Below, one piece after another: positions 10,600 to 21,270 of a DNA stretch of 64,000 nt. The notes beneath the pieces were generated by a model. The model ran no database searches. It was not told the DNA's origin and saw only the letters and a program-made list of their open reading frames with translations. The translations under genes and the position numbers were made by a program. This DNA is from Mytilus californianus (taxonomy: Eukaryota > Mollusca > Bivalvia > Mytilida > Mytilidae): NCBI RefSeq assembly GCF_021869535.1, contig NW_026262690.1:87589995-87653994 (forward strand), in the 5' to 3' direction. Position 1 is the stretch's first letter. Each line of letters begins with the position of its first letter.

Positions 10600-10948
10600 A
10601 TACAAATTTTCATTGAAATGATTTGACGAAATACATAGAGAACCAATCAATAGGTACACTATTGGTAAACTTACTACAGATGCATATGTGAAGGCTTTGT
10701 CGCCACATTACTTAAAACCTTTCTTTGAAAAAACAGGAATATAACCATTGGAAAAAAACTGTGTGCCTGCCATCACTTTGCTTCCATCAACGGTATTTAC
10801 GACGGACACAGTTGACCCTGACGACGTTGTACAAAACAAACGAGCTGGCAATGACAGTGAGCATTCCCCATCTGTTGACAGTGACGCTGAACATGATGAC
10901 CTACCTATTGACTCTGGACTTGTCTTACCTGACACTAGACTTGACTAA
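10600..10948 (+). pseudogene. Remnant of a pogo/Tigger-type transposase C-terminus
   Basis: One plus-strand frame reads REPINRYTIGKLTTDAYV, then ALSPHYLKPFFEKTGI, a TAA stop, then PLEKNCVPAITLLPSTVFTT and an acidic tail ending DTRLD and a stop. The order 'phenylalanine-rich helix, K-TGI-PL, pro-rich segment, PS-VF' is what I know from the end of DDE transposases of the pogo/jerky group. The TAA falls where an aromatic residue would follow TGI, so this is a dead copy. Only the last hundred or so residues are visible. Two pogo-type MITEs in the window (3274, 17554) suggest that this superfamily has been active in the genome. Attribution rests on motif memory, not on a search. Confidence 0.55.
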
Positions 10949-11372
10949 CCTGACACTGGACTTGACTTACCTGACACTGGACTTGACTTACCTGACACTC
11001 AATGATAAATGATGAACCAGGAACTGGACTATACAAAGTTGTCGATGGACCGCTACAGCGTGTATGGACTTAACAAACATGAAGAATTGTACTTAATTAA
11101 ATAATAAAATTTATCATGCGAAAGCACACCTTACATAGTGTTAGTTATTAATTTAAAAAGGACATATGGGACGTCGACTTGACTTACCTGACACTCAATG
11201 ATGGATGATGAATCAGGAACCGAACTTTACAAAGTTGTCTATGGACCGCTACAGCGTATATGGACTTAACAAACACGAAGAATTGTACTTAATTAAATAA
11301 TAAAATTTATTATGCGAAAGCACACCTTACATAGTGTTAGTTATTAATATTAAAAGGACTTATGGGACGTCG
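10916..11372. repeat. 20-bp tandem units followed by a 196-bp tandem duplication
   Basis: Four copies of a unit of about 20 bp (CTTGACTTACCTGACACTGG) lie at 10916-11005. Then a 196-bp segment starting CTTGACTTACCTGACACTCA occurs twice in tandem (about 10982-11177 and 11178-11372), with few differences. Confidence 0.8.
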
Positions 11373-11493
11373 CTGCCGCTGTAATGCGTATATAAACAGG
11401 ATAAAATATAAACAGGCTAAAAGGGGGTGAAGATGCTCATCCTAACCCTTTAACCCTAACCGCTACCGCCTCGGGTGACAACCGATAGCCTTA

Positions 11494-11780
11494 CGGCACC
11501 GAGGAGTACCGAATGTGTGGTTGAAATGAGCTAGGTCTGGGATCCGGGCCCGTCTGTCCACCACATGGGTTCAAAGTTGCCCTTTAACGTATTTTCGATA
11601 CCAACCACACATTCGGTACTCCTCGGCATATTCCTACGGCAAAGTTCCGAACCAGACCTAGCTCATTTCAAAGGTATTGACCGAGGTTATTCGCCACTCA
11701 AATATTTTTCTGGGATCCGGGCCTGTCTGGCCACCACAGGGGTTCAAAGTTGCCCCTTAACGTCCTTTTCGTATAAAAAA
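11494..11780. repeat. Scrambled inverted and direct repeats
   Basis: A block beginning CGAGGAGTACCGAATGTGTG is followed by AAATGAGCTAGGTCTGG. The complements of both pieces appear at 11600-11671 in an order that does not make a simple hairpin. The block TCTGGGATCCGGGCC with GGGTTCAAAGTTGCCC appears twice in direct orientation (about 11534 and 11709). Confidence 0.7.
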
Positions 11781-12627
11781 GTGGCTGCTATCATCATTGG
11801 TATTAAAAACGGACTGTCATCTTTTGAGAATCACGACAAGCCGTGAAAATGTCGAATTCCGCTGTCAAATTATATTTAACTACGATTTTGAGATTTTTGG
11901 AACGTTTGAGTCTTATACAGTTTTTTGGTTTTTAGACATATCATCAAAATTGGCTGCTGGAAAAAAAGTGGATGCTATCTTGATTGGCTGCTAAAAGTGG
12001 CTGCCAGCTTGTCTTATTCAAAGACGCAAAGCAGGTTATACTCATATCCATGATCTAAGCAATGCTTTTGGGTTCTATATTGACAAAAATGACAATATAT
12101 TAGACATCAAAACACTTTTATTTCAAATGTTGTCACACAGTGTCAATTGCTAAAGCATTACATCCAAGTTCGATATTCTATCGATTTTTCGTGTGAAATA
12201 TTTCTCGTCAGCTCTACTCCAATCGGTTCAAGTAAAGAATTTGCATTGGATGTTACCCAAACTTTTCTGAAAATTTTTATATTTGTTGCCGAGTATTATT
12301 GCATATCTAAATCTAAGATTTATTCATGTGTAAATGTAACAAGCTAAATTTCAACAACATTTCCAGACTATGATTCCGTTGAATTTTTCATTAGTTATCA
12401 TGAGGGGTTTCCGAAAAATTGTCTAAATGTAAAAAAAAAGGATTTTTGAAAACCCCCTTCTGATCTTTGACAAAAAATTTCAAAGATCTGCATCTCTTTA
12501 GCATTCTACGACCGGCTTTATTCAAAAGAAATTATATTCATTTTCAAAATAAGGTATGCCGGTCCTTTAAATTTTTAATTTCACCTCACTGTTGTCACTG
12601 TACTAAATGATTTTTATAAAAAATTAA
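11781..12627. other. No recognisable gene
   Basis: A few open frames of 60-90 codons carry no motif. AAGTGGCTGC and related words repeat loosely near 11780-12005. Confidence 0.4.
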
Positions 12628-13255
12628 ACTCTGTATTATTATGCAGATGACAATGCTTTATCTTACTGCACATGTAATCCATATTATAATGTTTTAATTT
12701 CTACTTTAGGATATGAATCACTTAAACTTATTGAATGGTTCAGAATTAATAAAATGCAGGCTAACCCTGACAGGTTTTAGCAGTTGGGGGAAAAAGACAT
12801 ATAACAAAAATCCATGTATACGTATTGAAAGTGCTCATATTTCATATGAGTCAACTGTTAAACTTCTTGGCATTGACATTGATTATCAATTAAATGTTGT
12901 TACTCATATCAGTAAAATATATAGGAAGGCATCTCAGCAACTAAATATTTTGAAACGTTTGAGAACTTTTTTGAACAAGCTAAATAAGCTAACTATATTC
13001 CGTACATTTATTTTTGAGCAATTTCAATTGTCCTTTGGCATGGCGTTTCTGTACATATAAAATATTTAAAAAAATAAATAGAAAAAGTGCACGAAAGAGC
13101 ACTGAGGTTTGTGTATGAAGACCATTCATGCGCGTACCAGCAAAGCTGTTTGAAAAGTATAAGATGCCTTCACTGCATATTAAAAGACAAAGATCATGGC
13201 AATTGAAACTATTAACATAGTTAATAAATTAGCACCTGTCTGTTTACATGATAAG
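12628..13255 (+). pseudogene. Non-LTR (LINE) reverse transcriptase fragment
   Basis: The frame around 12634-12770 reads a tyrosine-rich stretch into YADD (12640-12651), the RT catalytic motif C, then ESLKLIEWFRINKMQANPDR. After a frame change, 12838-13050 reads KLLGIDIDYQLNVVTHISKI and ASQQLNILKRLRTFLN. A third frame from 13083 reads EKVHERALRFVYEDHS. This is the order of motif C, thumb and C-terminal segment in jockey/CR1-like LINE ORF2 proteins. Stops and frameshifts show that it is dead. The N-terminal endonuclease and motifs A and B are absent. Confidence 0.75.
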
Positions 13256-13628
13256 CTGTGGGGACATTATAGAAGCATTTAAAATACTGGCTGAAATATA
13301 CGATAGTGAAGCAACTACCGATTTGTTTACTTTAAACAACAGTACAAGTAGAGGACATAAATTTAAAATTAACAAACAAAGATGCAAATTAGATGTGCGT
13401 AAACACTTTTTCACAAACAGAATAGTAGACACATGGAACAGCTTGCCAGAACACATTGTAACAACCACTAAAGTGAAAACATTTGAAAATAGACTAGACA
13501 CTTACTGGAAAGATCATCCTATGAAATTAGACTATACAATTGGGTATGGACAATACACAAATAGAGTAACCGGAAAAGAAGACACTACAGTAGAAGAAAC
13601 GATAGAGATGAACATAGTTAGATCATAG
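13248..13628 (+). pseudogene. C-terminal tail of a second LINE family
   Basis: This is an open frame of 126 codons. It reads GDIIEAFKILAEIYDSEATT, then RGHKFKINKQRCKLDVRKHF and FTNRIVDTWNSLPEHIV, the usual end of a different LINE ORF2 lineage (a WNSLP box followed by a short K/R-rich stretch). It joins the preceding LINE piece at a point where that piece should continue with its own tail, so the two form a chimera. The frame is open to its stop at 13628, but its upstream part is missing. Confidence 0.6.
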
Positions 13629-15190
13629 AAAATAAAACTTGGCGGTTAAAGTGTTTTTGTTTTTCTTTGTATTTAACATTTTCTCGTTAGGCAAAAAGGT
13701 TTTTAGACCGTTTCAAAAAGTATAACCGTTTTGTAACAACGTTCGCAAAACATAATTGATGTCATGCTCGGGTTTTTAATTTTATATCATAATTATTTGT
13801 TTCCAGTTTAATTCAAATGAAAATCTAAATAAATTATAATATGACCAAAGTATGAGGAAGGAAAAGTTGAAGTTTAAATTCAAATCTTGACCAAATGAGA
13901 TTGATAAAAAAAGTACCGAGATCTTAGTTTTTTAAGCATATTTGTTTTATTTAAGGAACGTTGTCTATCTGTAAGTTTTAAATCGTCAAAAGCAACATGT
14001 ATAATTTTTTGTTTATAGAATAAAATACAGAAAACTCATTGCTGGCAATTATAACAAACAAAGGAAATGCATAATGCCACAAAAATACGGAAATGAGAAA
14101 AAACATGAAACCCAAAGGTTCAACTACCTAGATATTTTGCGACAAAGAAAGCATCGGTAAATGATAAAATATAGAAAGGAAACGGAAACGGAAATGGAAA
14201 GAAATGTAACAAAAGGAGTGTGTATAAATATGCAAAAAAAGGGAATACATATTCAAAATCTAATTTATATGAAAAATCTGTGTAAATTTGGAATAAATGT
14301 ATGATTCATTAATGAAACTGCTACCAAAAAGAAAATTGTCAATTATGGCCTGGAAAGACTTGCAACTCCTGTAAATGAATATTCATTTAAAAAATATGTA
14401 TGCATCTACTTTGAGTTTTATTTGTAAAACTATGCAATTTCAGACAAACCGCAATCGGTTACCAAATTCACAACAGTAAATTTACCTCATCAATTATTGG
14501 CTTAAACGCTTGAAACGTTCTTGGAAATCGTCGAAATCGCCTTATTATGAGGAACGTCGTGTAACGCTAAGTAGTACCAACATCGTGCGCAACGTCACTT
14601 CTATTTTTTCAAAGGTCCAAATATAGGGATGTGCGGCATATTTTCAACGTTTATATGCCCCGAACTTCGAAGAGTTTAAACTTGCACTTAAATCCTATAC
14701 TACTCCTACCTTGACTCTAGGGTTCCCACATATTCCAATTTTACAGATATGCATATGTATATTTACTGATAATATTCAAAAGTTATGTCTCTACGAGATG
14801 AAACATATAGGATCATATCTGGGAACCAGTATGTAAACAAATTTAATTATCTATGAAAAAAATTTAAAACAACACGTTTAATAATTTCATGCGTCCGAAG
14901 CGCTTTTTTGGATTTAACTTCATCAGGAACGCTCAAAGCCAAACATGCGAAAGCCGAGGATGTATAAGTACCGAAACAGTTAAGGAATTATATGACAAAA
15001 ATACCTAAAAGAAAGCCAAATCCATCTAGGGTCAACTTTGGCTGAGGGAGTTGAAACCTTAGTTTCTTTATAATTTCAAAATTTATCAACGGGTAATTTT
15101 ATATATCTCCCCAAAAAAGCGTGGTTTGAGAAACAGCTGTATTTACAAAGTGCAACCTTTAGTTTTGTCTTTGTTTTCTTGTAGATTTAG
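13629..15190. other. AT-rich stretch with no recognisable gene
   Basis: I see no coding region, structured RNA or clear repeat. Confidence 0.5.
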
Positions 15191-15194
15191 ACTA

Positions 15195-15480
15195 CAGAAA
15201 AAAGTAAAATCACAAAAATACTGAACTCCGAGGAAAATTCAATCGGAAAGTCCCTAATCACATGGCAAAATCAAATGACAAAATACATCAAACGAATGGA
15301 CAACAACTGTCATATTCCTGACTTGGTACAGGCATTTTCAAATGTAGAAATGGTGGATTGAACCTGGTTTTATAGCGCTAAACCTCTCACGTGTACGACA
15401 GTCTCATCAAATTCCGTTATATTTACAACGATGCGTTAACAAAACAGACATATTAAAATGTAGAAGTGAAAATTACATGC
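15195..15480 (-). repeat. Dispersed retroelement tail, family D
   Basis: In the minus sense it ends with CTCGGAGTTCAGTATTTTTG and TGATTTTACTTTTT, and it contains CCAAGTCAGGAATATGACAG. Other copies are at 16590, 24538, 25690, 27170, 36540 and 44955. At 25440-25925 the family follows RT-derived sequence without a break, so it is probably the 3' tail of a Penelope-like subfamily. Confidence 0.65.
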
Positions 15481-15700
15481 TCGATAAACTTATTTGTTTA
15501 AGTCATGTAATACTTCATATTCTTAGATTTTCAATATTCTTATACTAAGGTCATATGATTCTATCACTTCAAATTAACAAATTAATAGTATGTCATAGTG
15601 ATACTTTGTGAAAGGATTCAATGTATGTGCTGAAAGGAGGAATATATAAACTATAAAAAAGTAAAAGATAAGAAAATAAAATAACAACACAATACTGAAA
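15481..15700. other. No recognisable feature
   Basis: AT-rich sequence between a retroelement tail and a small tandem array. Confidence 0.4.
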
Positions 15701-15797
15701 CGAAAACGCGCAACGAACGGTTCATAATGTTACGAAAACGCGCTACGAACGGTGCAGTACTGTTACAAAAACGCGTAACGAACGATACAGTAGAGTC
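15701..15797 (+). repeat. Three tandem 32-33-bp units with an ACGCG core
   Basis: Units begin CGAAAACGCGCAACGAACGG, CGAAAACGCGCTACGAACGG and CAAAAACGCGTAACGAACGA. They are much richer in CpG than the surroundings. Confidence 0.85.
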
Positions 15798-16059
15798 TAT
15801 TTCATCAACCCGTGACTATTTCAGAAAATCATAATAATTACAATGAACTTGGCATGTGGGAAATATTCTGGAAAAATATACGCTCTCTAACCTGCACTTA
15901 TATCAGTTGTTAGTCAAAATTATTTAATGTTTACATGTTTGTTAGGTTTTTTAAGCGAGTTTTTGTGATCAGGGTTTGTAAACATACATTGGTTTATCGT
16001 TCAGTAAGTACGTACATACAGTTCGAGTTAAAATTAATTTTTTAATTAGTATAAAAATA
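15798..16059. other. No recognisable feature
   Basis: AT-rich sequence with nothing I can name. Confidence 0.4.
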
Positions 16060-16200
16060 AGAAGGTGTAGTTTGATGGCCAATAAAACAACTCTCCACAG
16101 GAGAACAAAATGACACAGAAATTAACAACTATAGGTCACTATACGGCCTTCGACAATGAGTAAAGTCCATACCACATACTAGAAGTCAGCTATAAAATGC
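16060..16200 (-). repeat. Family C tail, inverted short copy
   Basis: It contains AACAACTCTCCACAGGAGA, ACTATAGGTCACTATACGGC and CTTCGACAATGAGTAAAG. Confidence 0.6.
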
Positions 16201-16499
16201 CCAAAAATGACAAATATAGAACTGTGTTACAATAAATCACAGAAATGACTTTAAACTTACAATAAAAAAATCTGACAAAGACCCAGGCAATTTAAAGCGT
16301 TTGTAACTGATGGTACATACAATATAGTAAAACATTAGGCATCATACTTTTTCATAAGGACAAATTTTATTGCCAAGTTCATAAATTGAAATCTAGAAAT
16401 GCTATGAACTAAAATTCCAACTCTTTGTTGGCCTTAAAAACAAAGTTGACCATAGGTAAATTTAGGTAAATTGAACTATTCTGTTGTCTATTTTATAAA
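16201..16499. other. No recognisable feature
   Basis: AT-rich sequence between repeats. Confidence 0.4.
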
Positions 16500-17035
16500 G
16501 CGGGAGGTTTTGTTTTATTTAAGTGGGAGGTTTTGCTAGCCATTTGAACAGGTTCAATCCACCATTTATTTTTAACATGTCCTGTACCAAAAAGTAAAAT
16601 AACAAAAATACTGAACTACGAGGAAAATTCAAAACGAAAAGTCCGTATTCAAATTGCAATTTCAAAAGCTCAAACACTTCAAACGAATGGATAACGACTG
16701 TCATATTCCTGATTTGGTAAAGGCATTTCCTTCATTTGTATGTATGTCGGCGTTAATGTTTGTTACATTTCAGTGTTCCCGTTGCACCTTTGTTTTCCAC
16801 TTATAGTTGACGTGTTTACAAATTAACTGTTTGCAAAAGTAAGAATTATTCGAAATACTTTGCAACTGTTTTGATCTGAGAGTCATTCAAGCGTCTGACG
16901 TATGAAATTATAAGCCTGATACCTTTGAAAATATTTCTCTCGGTTTTAGTTTGTAACCCGGATTTGTTTTCTCTCGATTTGTGACTTTTTAACGATTGTA
17001 TACTACTGTTGCCTTTATGCATTTATATAGCTCTT
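16500..17035 (+). mobile_element. Penelope-like family 3 tail with nested repeats
   Basis: The outer copy starts AAGTGGGAGGTTTTGCTAGC and ends ACTACTGTTGCCTTTATG. It is interrupted by an inverted family D piece (about 16590-16735) and by a family F piece (about 16850-16935). The full-length order of this tail can be seen at 61640-61945, downstream of an RT C-terminus. Confidence 0.6.
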
Positions 17036-17553
17036 AATTTTACATAGTCTTTTTTACGTTATGAGATGTGAACTTGGGAAAAAAACATAGAATACTTACC
17101 AAGGAAACTGAAATAGGTTGCCGCAAAAATTATTAAGCAGAACACGTCCTGTAAATAGTTTGTGTCCATTATTTCTGTTTGAATATCACAAACTGTTCAT
17201 GCAAAGAAATGTATAACTATCTCCATGTTTTAATAAATCTTATGTATGAATTGAACTGTTAAAAACCTATGAATGTAATTTGCAAGTAAAATATAACTTA
17301 TCAAATATTAACAACAATTTGATGAACTTCACAAATTTGATTCTTGCTACATCAAATTAATATTTTGTAGTTCAATCATAACAAAAAATAACAATTAAAA
17401 GTATTGCCTTACACAGGGTAATAACTCATGTACGTACATTATATATCCACAGCTAAACATAACAAATACAGAACGCAGAAACATTAGAAGAAGAAACCAG
17501 TAATTGAGCAATTGCTGTTGAATAATAAACATGTTATTCTCAAAAACCAAATA
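17036..17553. other. No recognisable feature
   Basis: AT-rich. The 74-codon frame on the minus strand partly overlaps the MITE and is incidental. Confidence 0.4.
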
Positions 17554-17730
17554 CAGTGTAACCTGCCTTATCCGACACCTGAGTATTCCAACATCCTGCT
17601 TTAACCGACACATTTTCATGGTCCCAAAATATGCCTATCCTTGCAGAAAAAACCTGAGTATTCCGACACCCTGCTTAATCTGACATTTATTTCTGGTCCC
17701 CCGGTATGTCGGATTAGGCAAGTTCCACTG
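17554..17730. mobile_element. 177-bp pogo/Tigger-type MITE
   Basis: The ends are CAGTGTAACCTGCCTTATCC and the complement of TTAGGCAAGTTCCACTG, with TA on both sides (17552-17553, 17731-17732). TCCGACA words in the interior match the usual Tigger ends. Its length equals that of the copy at 3274. Confidence 0.85.
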
Positions 17731-17849
17731 TATTCTAAGTCTTAATTGATATAAATGAATCAACCCGCCTTCGTGTGTAACACAAAATATATTGTATATC
17801 AGCCTTCTTTGTTCTCAAGCATGTGCAAATCGATCACCAATAGTTATCA

Positions 17850-18020
17850 AAGGTACCAGGCTTATAATTTGATACGCCAGACGCGCGTTTCGTCGACACA
17901 AGACTCGTCAGTGACGCTCAGAGCAAAAAAGTTAGAAAGCCAAACTAATACAAAGTTGAGGAGCATTGAGGATTCACAATTCCAAAACGTTGTGCAAAAA
18001 TACGTCTAAGTTAATCTATG
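17850..18020 (+). repeat. Dispersed repeat, family F
   Basis: The words GACGCGCGTTTCGTC, GTCAGTGACGCTCAGA and GAGGAGCATTGAGGA recur at 18640 (inverted), 19930, 34895 and 39135, often directly after a family 3 tail. Confidence 0.65.
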
Positions 18021-18584
18021 CCTGGGATATTAAAATTTCTTAGTATTTCGAATTATGAATACTTTGCAAAATGGATACAATTAATATGCCATATATTTCC
18101 TGGAGTGTAATGAGATGATAAAAGCTAACGATTTAAACCTTAACATTAGCTCTGAAGATTTCGTCATTTAAGGGTTTTATTGACAGGTTGTATGTATTAC
18201 TATAGAAACCAAATGTATCCCTTGAACAGCAGATTTGTTCCTGTATTATTATGAAGTAAACTTGAAATATCCGTCTTAATTTCATTTACTTTGATTTAAC
18301 TGTAAGACCTGCTCTCCACGTTTTGCAGCTCATCAAAATTCTAACCAAATTGCAATTTGTTATATCACACCAAACTGTTCAACTGGGCAAACACTTATCT
18401 GCTTTAATACCAATACCATGATGATATTTTTACTTATAGAGTTAAATAATTTCGAATTTTACTATCATGCTGCAAAAATTTATCTAAGGGTTCGATGAAT
18501 TTGAATGACAAGATCGAAGTTATTATTTTTTTATTTACATACTTCAGTTTTTAAAGAAAACTATTTCAAGATTTATGACAAATA
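18021..18584. other. No recognisable feature
   Basis: AT-rich, with no supported gene. Confidence 0.4.
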
Positions 18585-18890
18585 AAGGCAACAGTAGTAC
18601 ACCGCTGTTTTGGTCAAAAGAGGAATTTTCGTCTTCCATTTTTTGTCTTCTTATGCAGATGGTAATGTTTCTTAGACACTTGTAACGGTGTGTAGACTTC
18701 CCAGCTCGTTGCTATTCCAATGTCTGACTTGGAATTGGTGATGGAATTTTGGGTCCTCGATGCTCTTCAACTTTGAACTTCTTTGGCTTTATAACTATTT
18801 TGATCTGAGCGTCACGGATGAGTCTTAAGTAGACGAAGCGCGCGTCTGGCGTATTAGATTATAAGCCTAGTACCTTTGATAACAATTGAC
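18585..18890 (-). repeat. Short family 3 tail end plus inverted family F copy
   Basis: AAATAAAGGCAACAGTAGTA begins the block. The reverse complement of the family F words (GAGCGTCACGGATGAG, GAAGCGCGCGTCTGGCGTAT) lies at 18800-18865. Confidence 0.6.
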
Positions 18891-19292
18891 GTATTAATAT
18901 TCAACGTATGTATCACTATAAGACAGTGATTGTGATAGCGAAAAGTTTTCTAATTTTTTTTAAATGATACAATATTTGGTCTGCAAAATTTTCTGTAATT
19001 ATTGAAATCCTATCAAACACGTTAAACCATCTCCAATTTTTTAAAGAGGTGACGTTGTTCATCGTATATTTAGGGTTCCACTAAAGTCAAAATATAGGAC
19101 ACTTCATAAACATCTAAACTTTGCCTGTATTTTTCAACCTATAATGAGTAAAGTCCTAAACTATGAGAACATATGTTCATTTAAACATACTTAACATATA
19201 CACACTGTGTAAATTGTAAATAAACTTGAAATTGTTATGCTGTGGCCAAACCGGTTCTTGGGGTGAACACTAAATTTTCAAAAAATCTGGAG
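18891..19292. other. No recognisable feature
   Basis: AT-rich sequence. Confidence 0.4.
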
Positions 19293-19573
19293 GCCTGCGA
19301 GACGACTTAATTTTTTTTAAAATTTGTATGGATGTATACTGTTTTATCTAATGCAGGACAAGCTCATGTTGATTTTTCAGAAAATGTATTGATTTTCGAG
19401 TTTCAATTAATTTCATGTATCTAGGTGAACAAATATCGAAGGTACAATACAGAAATTGGACAAATATGCCATTATAACATATGTATGTGACTAATCAACA
19501 TGAGCTTGCCCTGCATTACATGTAACAGTATACGTCCATACCAATTTTAAACAAATTAAGTCGTCTCGCAGCC
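19293..19573. mobile_element. Foldback MITE with about 80-bp inverted arms
   Basis: The left arm (19293 to about 19373, starting GCCTGCGAGACGACTTAA) pairs nearly perfectly with the right arm (about 19493-19573, ending TAAGTCGTCTCGCAGCC). The spacer is about 120 bp and non-coding. I see no clear target duplication. Confidence 0.8.
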
Positions 19574-19737
19574 CCAAGATTTTTTTACGTTTTGTGATAA
19601 GATACGGAATAAATTCAATGATTTTATTGATTTTGCAATGGATACTGAAATTAAAGGTCACAATAAAGACATATTTGTTGATAATTACATTTCCTTTTTT
19701 CTTTATTTTGTTTATTGTATACCCAAATTCATTTTAT

Positions 19738-20060
19738 AAAGGAAGCAGTAGTATACCGCTGTTCAGTTCAAAAAATCATTAATCGATTGAGAGGATACAA
19801 AATCCGGGTAACAAACTAAAACCAAGGGAAAAGCATTAACTATAAGAGGAAAACAACATAACAACAGAAACACTGATGTGCAACAAAAACAAACACCAAC
19901 ATACATAGAAATGAACTCATCATTGATACCAGGTTTGAAATTATGTATTTGCGCCAGACACGCGTTTCGTCTAAAAATGACTTATCAGTGACGCTCGATA
20001 TTTTTTTGCAAATTACAGCTGAGGTAGAAAAGCCTCAGTATTTCAAAAATTCAAAGTTTT
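19738..20060 (-). mobile_element. Family 3 tail (inverted) followed by a family F repeat
   Basis: It starts TAAAGGAAGCAGTAGTATAC and runs through GAGAGGATACAAAATCCGGG. It is followed by family F words (CCAGACACGCGTTTCGTC, ATCAGTGACGCTCG) from about 19930. Confidence 0.6.
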
Positions 20061-20980
20061 GTAAACAGTTAATTTATAATTATGACTATTTGAACTTTTG
20101 TGTATGAATGTCTCATTGGCAATCATGCAACATCCCCTTATTTTTGTATTATAACTGAATATGGCAGTTGTGTTGTATGTCTTTGATCCATGCTTATACA
20201 GTTTTGGCTGCTGGATCCCAATTATTGATACATTAACTTATCATATTATTATTTTTCCCATAAAATAAACACTTTTAGATCACAAATATTATCAGCAAGG
20301 CAAGATCTATTAAAAAGTTAAATGCCGTTATAGTTAGTAGACTGTCATTCTTCATGGGAGTGAATGCCCTTAAATGAGGATTTCTTTTACCCTCTTTTGT
20401 GTTTTGAGAAAAAACTAAAAAAGATAGAGAGAAGCTAAACAGATAAAAAGATCAGTAATACAAGATCAACAAAATAGAAATAATTGTCATGAAGTCAATT
20501 ATCGTCACTTACGTTGGAGAGTATCTTTTGTTTGATATGCACATAGACCAAGGTGAGCGACACAGACTCTAGTTGTTTTAATTTTTTGAAACTGAGAAAT
20601 GTCAAGTTGTTAGTAAAAAATGTCAAAATGGAAATGAAATTTTTTAAATTAGAATGTTCCTATCTGCTTTATCTTAATAACATCAACGGTACCAATTTTG
20701 CTACACTTGATGCGCAATTCGACAATCACTGTCTCTCCAGTGATGCCCGAGGCCAAAATATTTGAAAATCCAGACTTATAAGAAAGGATGAATAGCTATA
20801 AACAAAAACGACCAAAAAGTATAGCCACTTAGAATTTCAAAAGTTTTTTTTATATTGCATTAATATCAAAGTCCATTCCGTAAGCGTCCTTACATATCTT
20901 TTTCTTTAATCAATCAGAAAAATGCATGTTTTATCATGTATGATTGACAGTTTTTTCGTATGAAATGCCTCGATTAAGAA
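20061..20980. other. Downstream flank of the OATP gene
   Basis: No other gene is visible. On the minus strand an ATTAAA hexamer at 20905-20910, about 70 bases past the OATP stop, is a candidate poly(A) signal. The first 100 bases downstream of the stop are also partly conserved in the pseudogene copy (46230-46311). Confidence 0.4.
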
Positions 20981-21270
20981 TCAAAGCTTTGTAAATTCTT
21001 CCTCTATGTCAAATTTATTTTTCACTTTGTCACTTTCTGGTTGTGAGACCTTTATTTCTGTACTCTCTTTTCGAGGTTTATAAAATTTAGCTGCTAAGAA
21101 TAAGAATATAAATCCCAACACTTTTAAGCATATCCACCAAACCATTATACGAAGTCCTAAATCTGACTTGTTATAAATCCAGCAAGATCCCTGCTCTCCA
21201 CATGTATTCTGCCATACATCACATGAACTGTCAATTATTGCGCCCACAAATATAGGACCAGGAGTGGTAC
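20981..21270 (-). CDS. OATP exon 12 (C-terminus and stop)
   Basis: It begins [20 protein letters not shown], then TM12 and a 30-residue charged cytoplasmic tail ending EEEFTKL and TGA. Of the last 88 residues, 16 differ from the tandem copy by my hand count. Confidence 0.92.
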
